From the NCBI GenBank assembly GCA_963761035.1, contig CAVXFH010000002.1, positions 2,480,001-2,544,000 on the forward strand: a stretch of DNA of 64,000 nucleotides, read 5' to 3'. The stretch's first letter is position 1. Every line of letters begins with the position of its first letter. The notes beneath the pieces were generated by a model. The model was not told the origin of the DNA and ran no database searches. It saw nothing but the letters and a program-made list of their open reading frames with translations. A program made the translations under genes and the position numbers. Shown here one piece after another: positions 35,660 to 43,980 of the stretch. Source of the DNA: JARRQJ01 sp963761035. Lineage in GTDB: Bacteria; Pseudomonadota; Gammaproteobacteria; DRLM01.

Positions 35660-36331
35660 ATGTCTATGAATAGGCGCGACCTCATGAGGTCATATCCCGT
35701 CGTGCGGGAACTTTCTATGCTGGCGGGGCCGAAACTTGTCGATGCCATACAACTGACTAAAGTCCAGCCCGGCATGTCGCTATATCAGCAAGGACAGCCA
35801 TGTGAAAATTACCTATTGATATTGACGGGCCTGGTGAGAGTTCAAAAATTGTCGGAAACAGGGCGAATTATTACGCTTTATCACGTCGAGGCGGGTCACG
35901 CCTGCGATTTGAGCACGACCTGTTTGTTAGGCGGCAAGAATTATCCAGCGGAAGCCATTGCGGAAACGGAAGTGCAGGCTATCTTGATCCCCAAAACCAA
36001 TTTTCAGGAAGCCCTGGCTCAAATGCCGGATTTTCGTAAAGTCGTATTTTCTTCCGTAGATAAGAGTATGAATGAATTGATTGGTTTGGTGGAAGATTTA
36101 TCCTTTGGTCGTATGGACTGTCGGCTCGCGCGACGTCTACTGCAATTCGCCGAATCTCCCAAGCATATTGATGTCACGCATCAGTTCCTTGCCGAAGAGC
36201 TTGGCACGGCCCGCGAGGTCATCAGTCGCCTCCTCAAAGATTTTGAACATCAGGGTTGGGTGAGATTGCATCGCGGCCGGGTCGAAATCATCGATTTGCA
36301 CCATCTTCGCAGCTTAGCGCAACAGACATAA
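35660..36331 (+). CDS. Crp/Fnr family transcriptional regulator
   Basis: A 223-aa regulator with an N-terminal cyclic-nucleotide-binding-like jelly roll (about 20-130; VQPGMSLYQQGQPCENYLLI, GLVRVQKLSETGRI) and a C-terminal Crp-type winged helix. The recognition region is LAEELGTAREVISRLLKDFE. It lacks the N-terminal Cys cluster of FNR and the cAMP-contact residues of CRP are not evident, so its signal is unknown. Cys residues in GHACDLSTTCLLGG could be redox-sensitive, which is a guess. It precedes three small genes on the same strand that it may control. Confidence 0.88.
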   Translation: MSMNRRDLMRSYPVVRELSMLAGPKLVDAIQLTKVQPGMSLYQQGQPCENYLLILTGLVRVQKLSETGRIITLYHVEAGHACDLSTTCLLGGKNYPAEAIAETEVQAILIPKTNFQEALAQMPDFRKVVFSSVDKSMNELIGLVEDLSFGRMDCRLARRLLQFAESPKHIDVTHQFLAEELGTAREVISRLLKDFEHQGWVRLHRGRVEIIDLHHLRSLAQQT

Positions 36332-36465
36332 CGACAAGACGATTTCGCCGCGCGACCCCCTGTCCTTATATCGCGCGATTCTTCAAGTTATTTCTTGTGA
36401 CATCGGAAAAAAGTAGAAAGCCAAAAATCTGAATTCCTTCCTCTATTCATCCTGTTATTTCTTAT

Positions 36466-36478
36466 GTGACAAAGTCAC
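36466..36478. promoter_or_regulatory. Perfect dyad GTGAC-AAA-GTCAC upstream of the DUF2892 gene
   Basis: A 13-bp perfect inverted repeat 86 bp before the DUF2892 start. Its half-sites resemble those of Crp-family regulators (TGTGA/TCAC), but the spacing is one base shorter than the CRP consensus. The neighbouring Crp/Fnr-family gene is the obvious candidate binder; that is inference. Confidence 0.5.
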
Positions 36479-36504
36479 TGAACTTATCTGCTGGTAAGAG
36501 TCAA

Positions 36505-36516
36505 CTACACGTGTAG
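36505..36516. promoter_or_regulatory. Perfect palindrome CTACACGTGTAG
   Basis: A 12-bp perfect palindrome 48 bp before the DUF2892 start and 26 bp after the first dyad. It could be an operator near the promoter. No regulator is known to me for this exact site. Confidence 0.4.
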
Positions 36517-36548
36517 AAGTGGTTTGCTGTGAATTGATCTCTATCTAT

Positions 36549-36558
36549 AAGGAGGTGA
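36549..36558 (+). promoter_or_regulatory. Unusually strong Shine-Dalgarno sequence
   Basis: AAGGAGGTGA is fully complementary to the 3' end of 16S rRNA and lies 5 bp before the ATG at 36564. It fixes the start of the DUF2892 gene and suggests high translation. Confidence 0.85.
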
Positions 36559-36563
36559 ATGTT

Positions 36564-36971
36564 ATGGACAGGATCAGTGAAAAAATGGGTCCGGTTCACA
36601 ATATCGGACTAGGGGACCGTATGGTACGTTTCTTTGGAGGCGGCGCGTTAATGGCTTTTGGTGTTATTTATGCCGTAGTGGCGGGATGGAGTGTGATTTC
36701 CGCCGCCGCTGTTCTATTGGCGGTCTACCCGTTAATGACCACGATGATGGGATGGGATCCCATTTACGAACTCTTCGGGGCAAAGACTTGCACTCTGGAA
36801 GGCGGGCGCAACCAGTGCGGCACATTGCCCTACGAAGTGGACGCCGCGCTCGGTCACGATCCCAAGCCGGTGGAAGGCCATGAGTATGATCATAGCCTGA
36901 CGGCAGCGCAGCACGCGGCGCAGATCAGGCAGCCGCAGTGGCGGAAGGAGAAGCGGGCGTCCCGAGCCTGA
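36564..36971 (+). CDS. DUF2892 (YgaP-like transmembrane) protein
   Basis: A 135-aa protein with a DUF2892 membrane hairpin (DRMVRFFGGGALMAFGVIYA, then SAAAVLLAVYPLMTTMMGWDP and the family Cys-containing end FGAKTCTLEGGRNQC), followed by a hydrophilic His/Gln/Arg-rich tail of about 45 residues. DUF2892 is the membrane part of YgaP rhodanese, but no rhodanese domain is present here. The two Cys after the second helix are conserved in the family. The start is fixed by a perfect ribosome site. Confidence 0.82.
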   Translation: MDRISEKMGPVHNIGLGDRMVRFFGGGALMAFGVIYAVVAGWSVISAAAVLLAVYPLMTTMMGWDPIYELFGAKTCTLEGGRNQCGTLPYEVDAALGHDPKPVEGHEYDHSLTAAQHAAQIRQPQWRKEKRASRA

Positions 36972-36976
36972 GGGCG

Positions 36977-37032
36977 CGATCGTGGGGGTCAAGATGCATA
37001 GGGTATTTTTGTGATTCTGATCCCCACGATCG
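36977..37032. repeat. Long inverted repeat (15-bp arms) after the DUF2892 gene
   Basis: CGATCGTGGGGGTCA (36977-36991) and TGATCCCCACGATCG (37018-37032) pair over 15 bp with one G-T, around a 26-nt loop. It begins 5 bp after the stop codon at 36971. There is no T-run after the right arm, so it is not a classical intrinsic terminator; it may stabilise the mRNA end or attenuate read-through into the next gene. Confidence 0.65.
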
Positions 37033-37208
37033 TAGTAGCGACGCCGGAGGCGGCATGGAATGAAGGTCGTTAATTTTCGAATTTCCATTGCTGAATTGGC
37101 GCATATCATATCGTGAAGCGAGTGATGAAGTGTGAAAGGAAATAAGCAGCAATTAATCGTGATTAACGTGTTAATCAGCGAAAATCAATGAGCCTGGAGG
37201 ACAAAAGC

Positions 37209-37622
37209 ATGTCCAAGTCAACCGACAATACCGTAAGGTGGTCTGAGATTATTTTTCTGACCTTTGTCTATGCGCTGTATTTTTTCGTCGTTACCGCGCC
37301 CATAGGCTTTGCCATCAGCGCCATTAAAGTATATCGATTCAAGAGGCGGGCCGAGAAGGGTGAGGGGCCATTGGACCACGAGGAGATACTGGCCGCAACG
37401 CATCATGAATGGCTGGTCCGCACCTTTATTTTCATGGGCGTCATGACGATGGCGGCGGTGGGTCTGGCGTATTACATAGTGGGCTATCTTATTGGAGGAC
37501 TTGCCGTGGTGTGGTGGTTCTATCGCCTGCTTCGTGGCGCGATGGAGCTGATCCGACATCAAGGCATGCCGGCCACCATCTGTACCCAGGCTCAGTGCTA
37601 TGGGCGGATCGAAGCCGTCTAG
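37209..37622 (+). CDS. Small two-helix inner-membrane protein
   Basis: A 137-aa protein I do not assign to a family. It has two clear hydrophobic regions (about residues 12-38 and 70-108, the second probably two spans), a basic loop (VYRFKRRAEKGEG) and a C-terminal ICTQAQC pair of Cys. I choose the ATG at 37209, since GGAGG lies 8 bp upstream; an in-frame ATG at 37188 lies before that site. It sits between the DUF2892 and CBS genes on the same strand. Confidence 0.7.
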   Translation: MSKSTDNTVRWSEIIFLTFVYALYFFVVTAPIGFAISAIKVYRFKRRAEKGEGPLDHEEILAATHHEWLVRTFIFMGVMTMAAVGLAYYIVGYLIGGLAVVWWFYRLLRGAMELIRHQGMPATICTQAQCYGRIEAV

Positions 37623-37666
37623 ATGGTCGATTATTGAAGCAAGATGTTTGATTCGGGAGATATGAG

Positions 37667-38275
37667 ATGAATACTGCAACTGCCCTGAGATTAAGCAAGC
37701 CATCCGCAACTATTGATTTTTACTCGGGGACGGATGTCCGAATTGGCACGCTCGGCCTTGACGATCCGGCGCTTGATCTGTTGACGGATTTTCACCTGAC
37801 GCCCGCCATCTCGGTGCGGGCCACCGCGCAAATCGACGATGCGCTGACCCAAATGATCCGCGACCGCGTGCGCCTTCTTTTTGTCGTTGACGCGGAATTT
37901 AGCCTCCTGGGCGCTATCACGTCATATGATATTCAAGGTGAGAAGCCGCTACGTTACCTACAATCGAGGGACTGCCGCATCGGCATTTGCTCACGGGAAG
38001 ATATCCTCGTGCAGGACATTATGACCCCGGTGCAAAAGTGGAAGGTGATCGACTTTGATCAGTTACGCGATGCGACGGTCGCTGATGTCGTGGAGGCGTT
38101 CAAGGCGTCGGGACTGCGGCATCTTATTGTTGTTGACGCTATTAGCGGCCGCGACGTTCAGGTGGTGCGAGGCCTGCTCTCGTTGGCCACGCTGGAGAGA
38201 GCACTCGGGACCAAGATCGAGTCTACAAAAGTCGCCAGTAGCTTTGCCGAGATAAAACGTGCATTAGCGACATGA
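37667..38275 (+). CDS. CBS domain-containing protein
   Basis: A 202-aa protein with two CBS motifs, about residues 43-95 (RATAQIDDALTQMIRDRVRL, LLGAITSYDI) and 112-180 (VQDIMTPVQKWKVIDFDQL, GLRHLIVVD). Such pairs bind adenosyl ligands and sense energy or redox state. There is no attached enzymatic or DNA-binding domain. It is the fourth gene of the Crp/Fnr-DUF2892 group. Confidence 0.82.
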   Translation: MNTATALRLSKPSATIDFYSGTDVRIGTLGLDDPALDLLTDFHLTPAISVRATAQIDDALTQMIRDRVRLLFVVDAEFSLLGAITSYDIQGEKPLRYLQSRDCRIGICSREDILVQDIMTPVQKWKVIDFDQLRDATVADVVEAFKASGLRHLIVVDAISGRDVQVVRGLLSLATLERALGTKIESTKVASSFAEIKRALAT

Positions 38276-38514
38276 GTTAGCCTTGACGGAGCTTCCTTGA
38301 AGGAATGCCATCGGTCAGACAATACTCCGAACGAAAGAGCGGATGAAGGTTTGTGTGTGACCAACAAGGCGTGCGTCGGTGCTGATGAACTGAATAAGCA
38401 GTTGTCAATGAAGATGCCAAGAAGCAAGCGGCCAAGGCAGGGGTTATAAGAAGATCGCAAAAAAGGCAGAAAACGTCGAGGCGGAGGATTGAGCGGTCAT
38501 AATACTTTCCAGAA

Positions 38515-39792
38515 CTAGGCGGTAGCTTGGCGGCGGCGCAGGGCGGGGGAGATCTTGGCAGTTTTGACGGCGTTGGAACTGGTTTGTACGATTTCAACGG
38601 GATAGCCGGCAATTAGCAGACTGGTACCGGGTTCGGGGATGGATTCCAAGTACTCGATGATGAGGCCATTGAGAGTCTTAGGCCCGTCGATAGGGAGTTC
38701 CCATTCCATTAGTCGGTTAAGTTCGCGCACGTTGGCTCCTCCGTCGACGAGAAAACTGCCGTCGGCTTGGGGGTGGACATCGCGAATTGTGGACGAGGCA
38801 TCGGTGGTAAATTCGCCGACAATTTCCTCCAGAATGTCTTCAAGGGTCACCATGCCAAGGATGTCGCCGTATTCGTTTACCACCAAGGCGATTCGCCTTT
38901 TTTGCCGCTGAAAGTTGAGCAACTGCATGTGGAGCGATGTGCCTTTAGGGACAAAATAGGCCTCACGGGCGATGTCTTGCAGTGATTGCTTGGTGAGTTT
39001 CTGTTGGGCAATCAGATGCAGGACATTGCGCAGATGGATAATGCCCAGCACGTGGTCGATGTTCTCGCGATAAATAGGCAGACGGCTGTGCTGGCTGGTG
39101 GTAAGAAGCCGCAGGATTTCGTCCGTATCGCTGTCGAGATCGATCCCCATGATTTCGTTACGCGGGATCATGATATCTTCGACCGTGACGTTTTCCAGGT
39201 CCAATATGTTGAGCAACATGCGCTGGTGGCGGCGGGGGATGAGGGCCCCGGCCTCGTTGACCACAGTCCGCAGTTCGTCGCGGTTGAGCTGTTGCATGGC
39301 GGTTTCCCGAGGAGTGACGCCGAACAGTTTGAGCAGGAAATTGGCGATGCCATTGGTGAGCCATACGATGGGGTAGGTAAGACGCATCAGCGGCGTCAAT
39401 ATGTAGGCTGCCGGGAAGGCGATCCTTTCCGGATGCATGATCGCCAGTGTCTTGGGGGTAACTTCGCCGAAAATCAGTAGTACGAGGGTCAATATGCCGG
39501 TGGCGATGGCGATGCCGGTCTCGCCCATGAGCCGGAACGCGATGATGGTGGAGAGCACCGAAGCGGCGATATTGACGAAGTTGTTACACAGCAGGATCAA
39601 ACCTATCAAGCGATCAGGACGCTTAAGCAGACCATGGGTAAGGATAGCGCCGCGATGCTTGTTCTTGACTAGATGGCGCAACCGGTAGCGGTTGAGGCTC
39701 ATCATGGCGGTTTCCGAAGCGGAAAAGAACGCCGACATTACTATCATAAGGACCAGCGCGGCGAACAGTATATTTAATGATATTTCATTCAT
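38515..39792 (-). CDS. corB: CorB/HlyC family transporter (DUF21 and CBS domains)
   Basis: A 425-aa membrane protein: a DUF21 transmembrane domain (SAFFSASETAMMSLNRYRLR, about 1-180), two CBS domains (about 195-315; VEDIMIPRNEIMGIDL, NEYGDILGMVTLEDILEEIV) and a CorC_HlyC domain at the end (about 330-415). It closely resembles E. coli YfjD (CorB), linked to magnesium/cobalt efflux. I choose the ATG at 39792 (MNEISLNILFAALVLM). It lies next to ypjD and near ffh, as in E. coli. Confidence 0.92.
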   Translation of the reverse strand: MNEISLNILFAALVLMIVMSAFFSASETAMMSLNRYRLRHLVKNKHRGAILTHGLLKRPDRLIGLILLCNNFVNIAASVLSTIIAFRLMGETGIAIATGILTLVLLIFGEVTPKTLAIMHPERIAFPAAYILTPLMRLTYPIVWLTNGIANFLLKLFGVTPRETAMQQLNRDELRTVVNEAGALIPRRHQRMLLNILDLENVTVEDIMIPRNEIMGIDLDSDTDEILRLLTTSQHSRLPIYRENIDHVLGIIHLRNVLHLIAQQKLTKQSLQDIAREAYFVPKGTSLHMQLLNFQRQKRRIALVVNEYGDILGMVTLEDILEEIVGEFTTDASSTIRDVHPQADGSFLVDGGANVRELNRLMEWELPIDGPKTLNGLIIEYLESIPEPGTSLLIAGYPVEIVQTSSNAVKTAKISPALRRRQATA

Positions 39793-39888
39793 GGGGCTTA
39801 AATTTATGGTGTTACGGCGGCAATCCAATTTTGTCGCCCTTCACTGGCATTAGAGGACGCAGCGTGATCCCGGTTGTTTGGCCGGTAC

Positions 39889-40704
39889 TTACCTGCCCAG
39901 CAACACCTCTAGCACCCATTTACTGCCCAAGTAGGCCAATAGTAAAGTCACGAAACCGCTCATGGTCCAGCGGATCGCCGTGCGTCCGCGCCAACCGAAG
40001 CGCCAACGGCCGATGAGCAGGATGGCGAAGACCAGCCAAGCGGCTATGGACAGTACGGTCTTATGTACCAGATGTTGGGCGAGTATGTCGTGCAAGTACA
40101 AGGCCCCGCTCAACAAGGACAGGCTTTGCAGGATGAAAGCTACGGCGATGATGCGAAATAAAAGAGTCTCCATGGTTTCCAGGGGAGGCAATGCCCGCAC
40201 GAACCCCCCCGGCCGTTTACTGTGCAGATGTTTGATCTGAATAGAGAGCAGAGCTGCTTGACAGGCGGCGATGAAGAACAGGCTATAAGAAAGGATCGAA
40301 ATCAGAATATGCAATTTGAGCCCGGTGGCGGCATCCTTACTGACCAGGTGAGCGGACGGGAAAATCAGCTCCACCGTCAAGGCCACCGCCGCCAGAGGAA
40401 GGGCGACAATGCCGATATTCTCGACGGGTTGGGTATAGGAGGTGACAAGGATCAGCGCGGCGATGATCCATGACAGCAGGGACAGGGCATTAAAAATCCC
40501 CATGTTCAATCCGTTAACTACAAATAGGTTCTGGTACAGGACCCAGCCATGAAGGGCGATTGCAGTAAATCCCAAGGCAAAAAACAGCCCTTTGTGCCGG
40601 ACTGCTTGTGCCCCTTGGGAGAGGCGCAGCGCAATTTTGATGCCGACCGCCAGGTAAAGGACGATGGCCAGAATGGCGATATAGGGTGTAATCATCGATG
40701 TCAT
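39889..40704 (-). CDS. ypjD: YpjD, cytochrome c assembly-like inner membrane protein
   Basis: A 271-aa protein with about eight membrane helices of the CcmC/HemX-like cytochrome c assembly family. Conserved His residues are seen in ALHGWVLYQ, GLKLHILIS and HKTVLSIAAWLVFA, fitting heme or heme-precursor contact. Function of YpjD itself is unproven. The order ffh, ypjD, corB is conserved in gammaproteobacteria; here an MBL-fold gene separates it from ffh. Confidence 0.88.
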   Translation of the reverse strand: MTSMITPYIAILAIVLYLAVGIKIALRLSQGAQAVRHKGLFFALGFTAIALHGWVLYQNLFVVNGLNMGIFNALSLLSWIIAALILVTSYTQPVENIGIVALPLAAVALTVELIFPSAHLVSKDAATGLKLHILISILSYSLFFIAACQAALLSIQIKHLHSKRPGGFVRALPPLETMETLLFRIIAVAFILQSLSLLSGALYLHDILAQHLVHKTVLSIAAWLVFAILLIGRWRFGWRGRTAIRWTMSGFVTLLLAYLGSKWVLEVLLGR

Positions 40705-40839
40705 TACAATTCAACAGAGGGAATGATGGCATACCTGGGGGGGCGATAGAAAGGGGAGAGAGACCGTGGTCATGAAGCACATTCGCCGAATGCGACCATG
40801 CTATCGTCAGGCGCGGAAGGAAATTTGACGGGTTAATTT

Positions 40840-41604
40840 ATGAAGATACGGATATTGGGATGTAGCGGCGGTGTCGGCCAGGGACTGCGGACCACTTCGC
40901 TATTGGTGGATGAGGATATCCTCATAGATGCCGGCAGCGGGGTCGGTGATCTCACTCTCGATGAGATGACCGATGTTCGCCATATTTTTCTGACGCATTC
41001 TCATCTCGATCATATTGCCTTTATCCCGCTGATGCTCGACAGCATCTTTGAGCGGCGAAGCGAGCCCTTAGTAGTCCACGGGCAGCCGGCGACGATCGAA
41101 GCACTGCAACGGCATATTTTTAACTGGGTGATCTGGCCGGATTTTGCGCGTCTGCCGTCCAGCGAGCGTCCGGTGCTGCGGTACGAAATCATGATGCCTG
41201 GGCAAATATTGACCCTAGGTCAACGCAGTTTTGAAATGCTCCCCGTCGAGCACGCCGTTCCCGGCGCGGGATATCGCGTCGCCTGTCCGACCGGCGTATT
41301 CGCTTTCAGCGGCGATACCTCTACTAATGATAGTTTTTGGGCGGGTCTGAATACTCATCGTCGCTTAGATATATTAATTGTCGAGGCGGCGTTCTGTAAC
41401 GCGGATATCGATATAAGCCGATTGGCCAAGCATTATTGCCCGAGTCTACTGGCGGAGGATCTGAAAAAGCTGGAGCACCGACCCGATGTCTATATCACGC
41501 ATAATAAACCCGGAGAGGAAGACATCATATTCGCCGAATGTACGGTGGCCCTGGCTGGGCATAAACTGCACCGCTTGCTCAATGGTGCCGTACTGACGCT
41601 ATAA
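40840..41604 (+). CDS. MBL-fold metallohydrolase, class II cyclic-nucleotide phosphodiesterase-like
   Basis: A 254-aa metallo-beta-lactamase fold enzyme. The metal motif THSHLDHIAFIPLMLDS matches the class II 3',5'-cyclic-nucleotide phosphodiesterase pattern. Further ligands are the His in LPVEHAVPG, the Asp in FSGDTSTND and the His in YITHNKPGEED. Substrate is inferred only from the motif; a different phosphodiester is possible. It lies between ypjD (divergent) and ffh (same strand). Confidence 0.75.
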   Translation: MKIRILGCSGGVGQGLRTTSLLVDEDILIDAGSGVGDLTLDEMTDVRHIFLTHSHLDHIAFIPLMLDSIFERRSEPLVVHGQPATIEALQRHIFNWVIWPDFARLPSSERPVLRYEIMMPGQILTLGQRSFEMLPVEHAVPGAGYRVACPTGVFAFSGDTSTNDSFWAGLNTHRRLDILIVEAAFCNADIDISRLAKHYCPSLLAEDLKKLEHRPDVYITHNKPGEEDIIFAECTVALAGHKLHRLLNGAVLTL

Positions 41605-41674
41605 TCTCCCTGCTTATTATCATATTTTATAATATTCGACTTGCATCGCCGCAGCGGCGCTAAGGTGTTATTCC

Positions 41675-43033
41675 ATGTTCGAGAGTTTAACGGAACGGCT
41701 GGGCCGCACCCTCAAGGCACTGCGCGGCCAAGGCCGTCTCAGCGAAGACAATATTAAAGATGCCCTGCGCGACGTGCGTATGGCCCTGCTCGAGGCCGAT
41801 GTGGCTTTGCCCGTGGTGCGCGATTTCATCAATCAGGTGCGGGAGCGGGCCGTCGGCAAGGACGTATTGGAGAGCCTCACCCCCGGCCAAGCATTGATCG
41901 GTGTGGTGCGCGATGAATTGATTGCGCTGATGGGTCGCGCCAACGAGGATTTGCAGCTCAACGTTCCGCCGCCGGCAGTGGTATTGATGGCTGGCTTACA
42001 AGGCGCCGGTAAGACGACTACCGTGGCCAAGTTGGCGCGATTTCTTAAAGAACGCCGCAAGAAGTCGGTACTGGTGGCTAGTTGCGATATCTACCGGCCG
42101 GCCGCTATCGAACAATTGAAGACCCTGGCCGGTGAGGTTGGAGCCCAGTTTTACCCCAGCGACCCCAGCCAGGACCCGGTGGCCATTGGCCGAGCAGCAG
42201 TGGAGTCGGCCAGAAGGCATTCTATAGAAGTTGTCATTATCGACACCGCCGGTCGTCTCCATATCGACACGGCAATGATGGACGAGATTCAACGCCTCCA
42301 CACTGCCTTGCAACCCGTGGAGACCCTTTTCGTGGTGGACAGCATGACCGGCCAGGACGCCGTCAACACCGCGAAGGCGTTCGATGATGCGCTCCCCCTC
42401 ACTGGAGTGATATTGACTAAATCCGATGGCGACGCCCGCGGTGGCGCTGCCTTGTCTGTTCGCCATATCACCGGAAAGCCTATCAAGTTTCTCGGTATCG
42501 GGGAGAAAACCGAGGCCCTGGAGCCCTTTTACCCCGATCGCTTAGCCTCCCGTATTTTGGGGATGGGTGACATTCTATCTTTGGTGGAGCAGGCCGAACG
42601 CCACATCGATCGTGATCAGGCGGAGAAATTAGCCAGCAAACTCAAGAAAGGTAAGGGATTTGACCTGGAAGACTTCCGGGAACAGATGCAGCAAATGCGT
42701 AAGATGGGGGGGGTGTCCAGCCTGCTGGACAAGCTGCCGGGTATAGGCAATGTGCCGGAGGAGGTTAAAGGGCAGCTCGGCGACCGGGAAATTATCCGCA
42801 TGGAGGCCATCATCAGTTCCATGACCGCCAAGGAACGTCGTTTCCCGGACATCATTAAAGGGTCGCGCAAGCGCCGCATTGCCGCCGGTTCGGGGACCCA
42901 AGTCCAGGATGTCAATAAGCTGCTCAAGCAATTCGACCAGATGCAGCGCATGATGAAAAAGATGTCCAAGGGCGGATTGGGCCGATTGATGAAGGGCTTG
43001 GGAGGAAAGTTTCCCGGCCGTCTACCTTTCTGA
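41675..43033 (+). CDS. ffh: Signal recognition particle protein Ffh
   Basis: A 452-aa SRP GTPase with N domain, G domain (GLQGAGKTTTVAKLA, DTAGRL, TKSDGDARGG) and a Met-rich M domain (MQQMRKMGGVSS, then FDQMQRMMKKMSKGGL). With 4.5S RNA it delivers nascent membrane proteins to FtsY. It is followed 135 bp later by rpsP. Confidence 0.98.
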   Translation: MFESLTERLGRTLKALRGQGRLSEDNIKDALRDVRMALLEADVALPVVRDFINQVRERAVGKDVLESLTPGQALIGVVRDELIALMGRANEDLQLNVPPPAVVLMAGLQGAGKTTTVAKLARFLKERRKKSVLVASCDIYRPAAIEQLKTLAGEVGAQFYPSDPSQDPVAIGRAAVESARRHSIEVVIIDTAGRLHIDTAMMDEIQRLHTALQPVETLFVVDSMTGQDAVNTAKAFDDALPLTGVILTKSDGDARGGAALSVRHITGKPIKFLGIGEKTEALEPFYPDRLASRILGMGDILSLVEQAERHIDRDQAEKLASKLKKGKGFDLEDFREQMQQMRKMGGVSSLLDKLPGIGNVPEEVKGQLGDREIIRMEAIISSMTAKERRFPDIIKGSRKRRIAAGSGTQVQDVNKLLKQFDQMQRMMKKMSKGGLGRLMKGLGGKFPGRLPF

Positions 43034-43168
43034 GCTGCTGGAGCAAAAGGGTCGTAGTGGGGATAGCCCCTTCCCATTTGGCAAAAATTGCGTAAAATAT
43101 CGGGCTTTTACTCTTCTTCGCGCATGGGCCGAGGAAAGCGCGATAGATTTAAGGGGATATAACATCAG

Positions 43169-43414
43169 ATGGTAACCATTCGTTTGTCTCGAACCGGCGC
43201 AAAAAAGCGACCTTTTTATCATATCGTGGTGACTGATAGCCGCAGCTCGCGAGACGGTCGTTTTATCGAGCGGGTCGGCTATTTCAACCCCGTGGCGACC
43301 GGGGGTGAATCCCGTTTGCAAGTCAATGCAGAGCGGGTGAACTATTGGTTGAAGCAAGGCGCGCAAGCCTCCGATCGGGTCGGCCAGCTTATCAAGGAGC
43401 AGGCTAAGCAGTAG
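43169..43414 (+). CDS. rpsP: 30S ribosomal protein S16
   Basis: An 81-aa ribosomal protein starting MVTIRLSRTGAKKRPFYHIV, with VTDSRSSRDGRFIERVGYFN, the typical S16 pattern. It is the first gene of the conserved rpsP-rimM-trmD-rplS operon. Confidence 0.98.
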   Translation: MVTIRLSRTGAKKRPFYHIVVTDSRSSRDGRFIERVGYFNPVATGGESRLQVNAERVNYWLKQGAQASDRVGQLIKEQAKQ

Positions 43415-43453
43415 ACGGTCGCACTCACACTGCCGAACGCGGGGTGGGGCATT

Positions 43454-43978
43454 GTGGATACATCAATGAGTGAACGCGCCTCACGCTTAATCGTCATCGG
43501 CCGTGTTGCCGGTGTTTATGGGGTGCGCGGTTGGGTCAAGGTGGTCTCCGCCATGGACCCGCCCGAGGGGATACTCGATTATCCCGCTTGGCAGTTACAC
43601 AGCGCGTCCGAATGGCGGCCGATGGCGCTTATTGAAGGGCGCCGCCACGGCAAAGGAGTATTGGCTCATTTGGCGGCGTGCGATGATCGCGACGTGGCCC
43701 GGGCGCTGATTGGCGCCGAGATCGCGGTGAAGCGCGATGAAATGCCCGATCCGGGACCCAATCAATTCTATTGGGCCGATCTGGAAGGGCTCACGGTGCG
43801 CACCGGCGATGGTATCGAACTGGGAATTGTGGATCACTTGCTGGAAACCGGCGCCAACGACGTGTTGGTGGTCAAGGGTGATCGGGAGCGCTTGATCCCT
43901 TATGTGTGGGGGTCGGTAATCACAGCAGTCGACCTCGCGCAGGGTGTGATCCAGGTGGACTGGGACCCGGAGTTTTAG
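43454..43978 (+). CDS. rimM: Ribosome maturation factor RimM
   Basis: A 174-aa 16S rRNA processing factor that assists assembly of the 30S head. IGRVAGVYGVRGWVKV opens the barrel domain, and a PRC-barrel (FYWADLEGLTVRTGDGIELG) follows with the end block NDVLVVKGDRERLIPYV. The start may be the GTG at 43454, preceded by GGGGTGG, or the ATG at 43466. Confidence 0.95.
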   Translation: MDTSMSERASRLIVIGRVAGVYGVRGWVKVVSAMDPPEGILDYPAWQLHSASEWRPMALIEGRRHGKGVLAHLAACDDRDVARALIGAEIAVKRDEMPDPGPNQFYWADLEGLTVRTGDGIELGIVDHLLETGANDVLVVKGDRERLIPYVWGSVITAVDLAQGVIQVDWDPEF

Positions 43979-43980
43979 CG

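Noticed and set aside
36466..36478. The dyad as a canonical CRP site
   Set aside because: The spacing between TGTGA and TCAC is five instead of six bases, so I call it only a Crp-family-like dyad.
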